From positions 1 to 32,491 of the forward strand of contig CAMLJW010000003.1 in NCBI GenBank assembly GCA_946480485.1: a stretch of DNA of 32,491 bases, in the 5' to 3' direction. Made by a program: the position numbers and the translations under genes. The notes beneath the pieces were generated by a model that saw only the letters and a list, made by a program, of their open reading frames with translations, was not told the DNA's origin and did no database searches. Positions within the stretch are counted from its first letter, which is position 1. Each line of letters opens with the position of its first letter. Origin of the DNA: an uncultured Streptomyces sp. (GTDB lineage Bacteria > Actinomycetota > Actinomycetes > Streptomycetales > Streptomycetaceae). This document shows, in pieces, positions 8,464-14,228 of this stretch.

Positions 8464-9779
8464 GATTCCCCCCTCCGGTCCTGCGGTTCCCCTTGGCCGG
8501 GGACCTTGGGCACCAGCAAGTCGACGGCCGCCCGCTGGTAGCGCAGCACCGCCTGTTCCGCCACGCGCAGATCGCACGGTGCGCTCCACAGCATGCGGCG
8601 CGCCGTGTCGTAGTGCTCCACCAGCAGCGGGTCCTCCGCGAGGCCGTGCCGGGCGACCTTCGCCCTGTACGCGTCGAGGCGGCCGCGCAGCTCCGCGCGG
8701 ACCGCCAGCGGAGCGGTGACGGCCGACAACGACTCGCGTGCTCTGAGGAGTTCGTCCTCGGCCTTCTCCTCCAGGGCCTCCAGCAGCGGCGAGAGGCGGT
8801 GCCACTGCGCGTGTCTGCGGTACTCGGCGGCCGTCGCCAGCTGCTCCCGCAGCGCGGTCGGCGGGCCGCTGACCGCGGGCACCTCCGACGCGGCGATCTT
8901 CGCCAGCACCTCTCCGCGCGCGGACCGCGCCTCGGACAGCGTGCGTTCCGCGCGCGAGAGCACGTCCCGCAGCTTCACCAGCCGCGCCTCCGCGTCCTGC
9001 CGGACACCGAGCACCGCGTCGATCTCCCGGCGCACCTCCTCCAGGGCGCGCGCCTGCCGGTCGTAGCGCGTGGTGCCGGGGCGGCCGCCGCCCGGCGCCG
9101 AACTGCCCTGCCCGGGCAGCCAGAACGCCAGCGGATCGGACACCACCTGCTCGCGCAGGGCCGTGAGCGTGCGGGTGATCCGCTCCAGGTCGTCGCCCGC
9201 CGGATGCTCACCGGGCCGTACTCCTACGGAGTGCGCGAGCCGGCGGGTGCGCTGCAACTCCGCGGCCAGCAGATCGATCCGGGCGGGCAGCGCCGACCAC
9301 ACGGCGTCGGCCGCCACGACCATGTCGAGCGACTGGGCGTACAACTGGTTCATGCGCTCGACGAGTTGGGCGAGGGTGAACTGTTCGCTGAGCTTCCCGG
9401 TGCCGGAGACGGTGGGCGCGCAGGCCGCGGCGGCGGAGCCGGCCACCGTGACGCTCTCGCCGCGCAGCAGCTCCGTCAGCTCCGCCAGGTCGTCGCGGTT
9501 CGGCCAACGTCTGCGGGAGCGCACCGCTCGCGCGGAGCGCAGGGCGCCGGTGTACGCGTCGAAGTACGTCCACAGCAGCGTGATCGACGCCTCGGCGGCC
9601 GCCCAGCGCTCCCGGGTCGTGCCCGTGAGCTCGGCGCCTTCGAGGAGTCTGCGGCCCGCGTGGTCCTGCAGCGCGAGGAGTGAGGTCTCCATGGCCTCGT
9701 GCTCCGCGCCGAGCCGCGCCAGCGCACGGTCCACCTCGTCCCGGTCCATCACCGGCCCGGAGGGTACCGCGGCGCCCAT
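8460..9779 (-). CDS. Helical/coiled-coil protein of unknown function between glnH-like and pknG-like genes
   Basis: I do not recognise a named family. The 439-residue product is almost entirely alpha-helical by composition (Ala, Leu, Glu, Arg) with heptad-like stretches, for example around residues 240-320 (DRQARALEEVRREIDAVL, SRAERTLSEARSARGEVL). No signal peptide, membrane helix or catalytic motif is visible. It starts at ATG 9779 or possibly at the internal ATG at 9749 (MDRDEVDRALARL); 9779 is kept as the longest. It is translationally coupled to the kinase through a GTGA overlap and follows the solute-binding-protein gene by 78 bp. Its fixed place between sensor and kinase suggests a scaffold or adaptor linking membrane sensor to kinase. 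That is inference from position. Confidence 0.85.
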   Translation of the reverse strand: MGAAVPSGPVMDRDEVDRALARLGAEHEAMETSLLALQDHAGRRLLEGAELTGTTRERWAAAEASITLLWTYFDAYTGALRSARAVRSRRRWPNRDDLAELTELLRGESVTVAGSAAAACAPTVSGTGKLSEQFTLAQLVERMNQLYAQSLDMVVAADAVWSALPARIDLLAAELQRTRRLAHSVGVRPGEHPAGDDLERITRTLTALREQVVSDPLAFWLPGQGSSAPGGGRPGTTRYDRQARALEEVRREIDAVLGVRQDAEARLVKLRDVLSRAERTLSEARSARGEVLAKIAASEVPAVSGPPTALREQLATAAEYRRHAQWHRLSPLLEALEEKAEDELLRARESLSAVTAPLAVRAELRGRLDAYRAKVARHGLAEDPLLVEHYDTARRMLWSAPCDLRVAEQAVLRYQRAAVDLLVPKVPGQGEPQDRRGES

Positions 9780-9857
9780 CGATCACCTCTCACTCTTGGT
9801 CGTTCCCGGCACGCGTCCCCCCGCGCCCGGGTAACTCTCCAGTCGTATCAGGTCGGT

Positions 9858-10865
9858 TTATCGGTACTGGACCGGGGGCGGTCCCGACGATGCGCCGAGG
9901 CTCGCCGCGAGCCACTTGTCGTACGACTGTTCCCAGCCGTCCTTGCGGTAGTCCACCAGGACCTGATTGACCCGGCGTACCAGATCGTCGGCGCCCAACT
10001 TCATCGCCACGCCGTAGTACTCGTCGGTGAACCGCTCGCCCTTGAGCTCGACCGTCGGGTCCTGTGCGGCCTGGCTCGCGGCGAGCGCGCCGTCGGTCAC
10101 CACGGCGTCGACCTCGCCGAGCTGAAGCCTCACCAGGCAGTCGAGTTGGTTGGGCACGGTGGTGTCGATGTCGGCGGAGGCGACGAGGTGGCCGTCCTTC
10201 TTGTCCGCCTCCAGGTTCTGGTGGGCGGTGGAGCCCGCCGCCGAGCAGATCTTCTTGTCCGCGAGCGACTCGTCGTACCCCGTGATGTCCGAGTTCTTCG
10301 GAGCCAGCACCTGCTGGCCCGTCTCGAAGTAGGGGGACGAGAAGGACACCTCCTCCAGCCGGTCGCAGGTGATCGTCATCGTGCGGACCACCATGTCGAC
10401 GTCGCCGTGCTGGATCGCCGGGACACGCTGGTTGGTCGGGATGGCGCGGAAGCGGATGGCGTCCGGGTCGCCGAGGACCTCCTTGGCGATCCGGTGCGCC
10501 AGATCGATGTCGAAGCCCTCCAGCTCGGCCTTCTTCGAGGTGCTGTTCGGGTCGCGGTAGCCCCAGCGGAAGCTGTTCTGGTCGATACCGACGGACAGGT
10601 ACCCGCGGTCCTTGATGGCCTGGACCGTCGTGCCGTTCTGCTCGCCGGACGGCGACAGGCTCTGGTCCTGCGGGGCGGGGCACTCCTCGTCGGCCTGGAT
10701 CTGCCGGCCCTTGGCCGTGCCCTGGCCGCCCACGCCCGTGCTGCCGTCCCCGCGGGACTGGGCCAGCGGCAGCACCAGTGCGAAGACCGCCGTCAGGGCG
10801 CAGACGACCGCCATCGCGCCCACGCCGCCCCAGCCCTTCAGACAGGAACGTACTTGCCGTTTCAC
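9858..10865 (-). CDS. glnH: GlnH-like extracytoplasmic solute-binding protein (family 3), membrane-anchored
   Basis: Predicted amino-acid-binding protein of 335 residues. One hydrophobic segment near residues 10-37 would export and probably anchor it; the only Cys there follows AVV, not a good lipobox, so it is likely a signal anchor rather than a lipoprotein, unlike classical GlnH. The mature part has the family 3 pattern: LSVGIDQN, FRWGYRDPN, EGFDIDLAHRIAKEV, the IPTNQRVPAIQHGDVDMVV segment and FSSPYFETGQQVL. No ABC permease or ATPase accompanies it, which argues for sensing rather than transport. The GTG at 10865 is chosen over the one at 10871 because the GAGGGGG site is seven bases upstream of it and only one base from the other. 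It lies 14 bp after the glnX-like stop. Ligand (Asp/Glu by analogy) is inferred. Confidence 0.9.
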   Translation of the reverse strand: MKRQVRSCLKGWGGVGAMAVVCALTAVFALVLPLAQSRGDGSTGVGGQGTAKGRQIQADEECPAPQDQSLSPSGEQNGTTVQAIKDRGYLSVGIDQNSFRWGYRDPNSTSKKAELEGFDIDLAHRIAKEVLGDPDAIRFRAIPTNQRVPAIQHGDVDMVVRTMTITCDRLEEVSFSSPYFETGQQVLAPKNSDITGYDESLADKKICSAAGSTAHQNLEADKKDGHLVASADIDTTVPNQLDCLVRLQLGEVDAVVTDGALAASQAAQDPTVELKGERFTDEYYGVAMKLGADDLVRRVNQVLVDYRKDGWEQSYDKWLAASLGASSGPPPVQYR

Positions 10866-10879
10866 CGTCACGCCCCCTC

Positions 10880-12352
10880 TCACCGGTACTCCGACAGACG
10901 GCGCCCGATGCCGAGCACGGCACCCGAGGCGCCCAGGACGGCGAGCACCGCGGCGCCCGCCGGCAGGCCGGCCATCGCGCCCCGGCCGTCGTCGGCCGTC
11001 AGCTCGAACTCGGTCTGCTCGTGGGTGAGTGCCTTCCGCAGGTCGGTGTCCACGTTGTCGAAGCACTCGCCCGTCGGTTTGTTCTCCTTGGAGCCGATCA
11101 CCTTGTCGAGCGCGCCCTGATAGTCGCCGGAGTCGTCCGCGGCGCGGGCTTGCTCGTGCCGGTCCTGCCAGACCTTCATGTTGCTTGTCGCGTCCTGCAC
11201 AGGTGTCTCGCCCGCGCCGTCGTCGGCGAGGTCCTCGGCCTCACCCAGCTTCACGGCGAGTTCCTTCATCTGCGCCTTGTAGTCGTAGTCATACGCGTCC
11301 ACGGTCACGTCGCCGACCACCTTGGTCTGGGCGCCGCGGCTGACCAGCGTCAGGTTCTCGTTGCCGCGGGCCTTGAGGGAGGCGATGCGGGCGTCGTTCA
11401 GCACGTTCAACGACCGTACTCCGTCGTCGTACGACTCGTTCAGCCCGGACCGGGCGACGCTGTGGCCGACGACCAGCCAGAGCAGCACCACCGTGGAGGC
11501 GGCGGTGGCTGCGACCATGCCGTGGTTCAGCACCCGGTTCGTACGCCGGTAGTCGCGCCGCTGGGCCCAGACGAGCCCGCCGATCGCGAGGACGCCGACG
11601 CCGATCGCGATCCACGGGTAGGGCGTCGCGGTGTCGTAGTCGGAGCGCAGCCGCTGGTTTTCCATCGTGTAGAGATCCTCGGCGTCCTTGAGCATCTCGT
11701 TCTGCATCTTCTCGTTGGCGTACCGCAGATAGGCGCCGCCGAGCGGGTAGCCCTGCCGGTTGTTGGCCCGGGCGCGCTCGATGAGGCCCTTGTACTCGGG
11801 CAGCAGCTTGTTCAGCCGGGCGATGGTCTTCGCCGACGGGGAACCGGGCTTGGAGTTGGCCGCCGCGTTGACCAGCTTGTCCGCGGCCGTCCTCATGCCC
11901 TCCTCGTACCGTTTGCGGGAATCGGCCGTCTCCTGGCCGCCCGCCAGGAAGCCGCTGGAGGCCGCCGTGTTGGCGTCGGCGAGTGAGCGGTAGATGAGTG
12001 CCGCGTCGGCACTCAGCGGCTGGCTGCCGTGCAGCACGTCGTCGGCGGCGGCCGAGCGGTCCGTCATCTGCCAGGCGGTGAGTGTGCCGAACGCCACGAC
12101 GAGGAGGGCCAGCAGAGCGCCGATGACGCGCAGCCGCCCAGCCTCGGTCGTCGCGGCGGCACGCAACTGGTCGACGCCTTCAACCCAGGCCCTACGGCGT
12201 GCGGGCGCGGCGTCGGGCAGGGTCGGCCGGCCCTGCGACGTGGGCGCCCCCGACCGCGCCATGGCCGGCGGCCCGGTCTGCGGCGGCACGACCGGCATCG
12301 TGGGCGGGCCCGCTCCCGGTGGCGCCGGACTGCCATTCGGCGTGTATGTCAC
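10880..12352 (-). CDS. glnX: GlnX-like four-helix transmembrane sensor
   Basis: Integral membrane protein of 490 residues. A Pro-rich cytoplasmic N-terminus (1-50) is followed by a membrane helix at about 75-96, a helical extracytoplasmic domain (about 97-243), two central helices (about 245-263 and 278-299), a second helical extracytoplasmic domain rich in Asp/Glu, and a final helix (about 459-482) with a very short RRLSEYR tail. Two periplasmic four-helix-type sensor domains between four membrane spans match mycobacterial GlnX, which relays amino-acid binding by GlnH to PknG. The GTG at 12352 follows GGGGAAGG with a short spacer; upstream in-frame sequence is non-conserved in character. It is the first gene of the seven-gene operon. 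Without a kinase or HAMP domain of its own it must signal by contact, presumably with downstream gene products. Confidence 0.85.
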   Translation of the reverse strand: MTYTPNGSPAPPGAGPPTMPVVPPQTGPPAMARSGAPTSQGRPTLPDAAPARRRAWVEGVDQLRAAATTEAGRLRVIGALLALLVVAFGTLTAWQMTDRSAAADDVLHGSQPLSADAALIYRSLADANTAASSGFLAGGQETADSRKRYEEGMRTAADKLVNAAANSKPGSPSAKTIARLNKLLPEYKGLIERARANNRQGYPLGGAYLRYANEKMQNEMLKDAEDLYTMENQRLRSDYDTATPYPWIAIGVGVLAIGGLVWAQRRDYRRTNRVLNHGMVAATAASTVVLLWLVVGHSVARSGLNESYDDGVRSLNVLNDARIASLKARGNENLTLVSRGAQTKVVGDVTVDAYDYDYKAQMKELAVKLGEAEDLADDGAGETPVQDATSNMKVWQDRHEQARAADDSGDYQGALDKVIGSKENKPTGECFDNVDTDLRKALTHEQTEFELTADDGRGAMAGLPAGAAVLAVLGASGAVLGIGRRLSEYR

Positions 12353-12817
12353 TTGACCTTCCCCATGGTCATCCTCGGCCACGTCCGCCCGCACGTCTGG
12401 ACGCACCGGCAGAAGTGCAGGGCCGCAAGTATCGCCGCCGGGACTGACATCCGCACAGGCCTTGACTGGATCTTGTTCGTATCGCACTGCAATTCGTGTC
12501 GCGGCGCAAGGAGATCCCGAATCCACGCGCCATCAGCATCCCGACAGCGGCGGAAGATCCCCGCACCACCTGCTCATGAATACGCCATCCACAACCGTGC
12601 GGTTCAACGGATTCCTCCCGGGTTCCCGGCGAGTTTCGCAGGGAGCGGGCGCTCAGCGTCCGCCCTCGTCTGCCAGGCGGCCCCCTGGTCAGCGACCGTT
12701 GACGCGCCCGGGCGGAGGCGGGTGAATCGGCCGTTTGGAGGTCATAAATACCAGATCAAACCATGAAATGTCGTACAGTGCGCGGTGGGGACAGCAGCGG
12801 CGTCGGAGGAGCGCGCA
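12353..12817. other. Divergent intergenic region between glnX-like and gtrB-like genes
   Basis: This 465-bp region separates two divergent operons and must hold the promoters of both. I see no gene with codon bias or start signals in it. For the plus strand, TTGACG at 12699-12704 is a reasonable -35, with a weak GTGAAT at 12722-12727 after a 17-bp spacer; a TACAGT -10-like hexamer sits at 12774-12779. An AT-richer patch at about 12722-12779 stands out from the surroundings. No clear minus-strand promoter can be picked by eye. Confidence 0.6.
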
Positions 12818-13828
12818 GTGTTGTCAGTGGTGGTGCCGTGTTTCAACGAGGAACAGGTGCTTGAGGCGTTCAACGACGAACTCCACGCGCGGCTCGACGA
12901 ACTCCAGGAGCCGTACGAGGTGGTGTTCGTCGACGACGGTTCCACCGACGGCACGCTGTCCCTGCTGCGCGCCTTCGCCGTCCGCGACCAGCACGTCCGC
13001 TATCTGTCCCTCTCGCGGAACTTCGGCAAGGAGGCCGGCCTGCTGGCGGGCCTGCGCGAGTCCACCGGGGACCATGTCGCCCTCATGGACGCCGACCTCC
13101 AGCACCCGCCCTCCTTACTCGGCCGGATGCTCGACCTCCGGCGCGAGGGCTTCGACCAAGTCGTGGCTCGCCGCTCCCGGGATCATGACGGCCCGCTGCG
13201 GACCCTTATGAGCCGCGGTTACTACCGGCTCGTCAACCACTGCGCCGACGTGGAGCTGGTCGACGGCGCCGGGGACTTCCGTCTGCTGTCGCGCCGTGCC
13301 GTGGACGCGCTGCTGGACGTGGGCGAGCGCAACCGCTTCTCCAAAGGCCTGTTCTCGTGGATCGGCTTCAGCACCGTCTTCTTCGACTACCCCGACACGC
13401 CGCGCGCCGGCGGCGTCAGCAAGTGGAGCTACCGCAAGCTCCTCAACTACGCGGTGGACGGCGTGGTGTCCTTCAACAGCCGTCCCCTGCGCGTGGCCAT
13501 CCACGTCGGGCTCGTGCTCTCCGGTCTGGCCCTCGCCTACGCCGCCTGGACGGTCGGCGCCGTGCTCATAGGTGGCGTCACCGCACCCGGGTACGTCACC
13601 CTGCTCGTCGCGATCACCGGCTTCGGCGGGATGCAGATGGTGATGCTCGGCCTCATCGGCGAGTACGTCGGCCGGGTTTACAACGAGTGCAAGCAGCGGC
13701 CGCACTACCTGGTCAGCGAGCGCATGCCCTCGGGCTCCTCGGAGCCTTCGGAGTCGTCGGGCCCTTCGGAATCCGCTGAGCCCTCAGACGCCGCCCGTCC
13801 GCCCGCGCTGCGGACACGCTCCTCGTGA
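12818..13828 (+). CDS. GtrB/CsbB-type polyprenyl-phosphate glycosyltransferase (GT2)
   Basis: Membrane-bound family 2 glycosyltransferase of 336 residues that would load a sugar from a nucleotide donor onto polyprenyl phosphate at the cytoplasmic face. Motifs: VVVPCFNEE at the N-terminus, FVDDGSTDGT (37-46), SLSRNFGKEAGL, the DAD metal motif in MDADLQHPP (about 90-98), and two C-terminal membrane helices typical of DPMS/GtrB/CsbB proteins. The tail is a Ser/Pro/Glu-rich low-complexity stretch. GTG at 12818 is chosen because GGAGGA stands seven bases upstream; GTG at 12785 is the alternative. Codon 100 (13115-13117) is TTA, rare in Streptomyces and read by the developmentally controlled bldA tRNA. 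The stop overlaps the next gene's GTG start, so its translation probably governs the whole operon. Sugar unknown. Confidence 0.92.
   Translation: MLSVVVPCFNEEQVLEAFNDELHARLDELQEPYEVVFVDDGSTDGTLSLLRAFAVRDQHVRYLSLSRNFGKEAGLLAGLRESTGDHVALMDADLQHPPSLLGRMLDLRREGFDQVVARRSRDHDGPLRTLMSRGYYRLVNHCADVELVDGAGDFRLLSRRAVDALLDVGERNRFSKGLFSWIGFSTVFFDYPDTPRAGGVSKWSYRKLLNYAVDGVVSFNSRPLRVAIHVGLVLSGLALAYAAWTVGAVLIGGVTAPGYVTLLVAITGFGGMQMVMLGLIGEYVGRVYNECKQRPHYLVSERMPSGSSEPSESSGPSESAEPSDAARPPALRTRSS
13115..13117 (+). promoter_or_regulatory. In-frame TTA leucine codon in the gtrB-like gene
   Basis: Reading from 12818, codon 100 is TTA within the DADLQHPPSLL segment. In Streptomyces UUA codons depend on the bldA leucyl-tRNA and often mark developmentally timed expression. 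I found no other in-frame TTA among the genes of this window. The regulatory consequence is inference. Confidence 0.75.
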
Positions 13829-14196
13829 AGGGGCAGATCGTGCGCTTCGCGCTCGTCGGGGCCGTCAACACCGGGACGTACTACGTCATCTACCGGCTGC
13901 TGTGCCTATGGCTGCCGTATCTGGCCGGGCACATCCTGGCGACCCTGTTGAGCATGATCGGTTCCTTCTTCATGAACGTACGCTTCACCTACCACACCAG
14001 CCCCAGCTGGCGGAAGTTCCTGCTGTTCCCGCTGACGAACGCCACGAACCTCGTCCTGACCACGGCCGGGGTCTACGCGATGGTCTCCGTCCTCGGCATG
14101 GATCCGCGCATCGCCCCGCTGATCGCCGCCATCGGCGCGATCCCGATCACCTTCCTGGTCGCCCGCCGCATCCTGGTGCCGGCAGGAAGTCCGTGA
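13825..14196 (+). CDS. GtrA-family membrane protein (lipid-linked sugar flippase)
   Basis: Small integral membrane protein of 123 residues with four predicted helices, the hallmark size and topology of the GtrA/GtcA family. The N-terminal IVRFALVGAVNTGTYYV matches the conserved FxxVGxxxT start of the family, and the SMIGSFFMNVRFTY segment matches its second conserved region. The accepted role is flipping or aiding translocation of polyprenyl-phosphate-sugar made by a GtrB/CsbB partner. Its GTG start overlaps the gtrB-like stop in a GTGA junction, and its own stop overlaps the next gene's start in the same way, so the three genes should be made in fixed ratio. Confidence 0.92.
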   Translation: MKGQIVRFALVGAVNTGTYYVIYRLLCLWLPYLAGHILATLLSMIGSFFMNVRFTYHTSPSWRKFLLFPLTNATNLVLTTAGVYAMVSVLGMDPRIAPLIAAIGAIPITFLVARRILVPAGSP

Positions 14197-14228
14197 AGAC
14201 CGTGAAGACGGTGAAGACGGTGAAGACG
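14193..14228 (+). repeat. Four 9-bp tandem repeats at the start of the yfhO-like gene
   Basis: GTGAAGACC followed by three GTGAAGACG units gives four head-to-tail copies in 36 bp. Each unit encodes Val-Lys-Thr and starts with an in-frame GTG, so four alternative start codons exist. Copy changes would be in frame and would only lengthen or shorten a basic N-terminus. Confidence 0.9.

Noticed and set aside
5392..8541. 1049-residue plus-strand open frame opposite the kinase
   Set aside because: Shadow of the PknG-like gene; composition biased and no recognisable motif.
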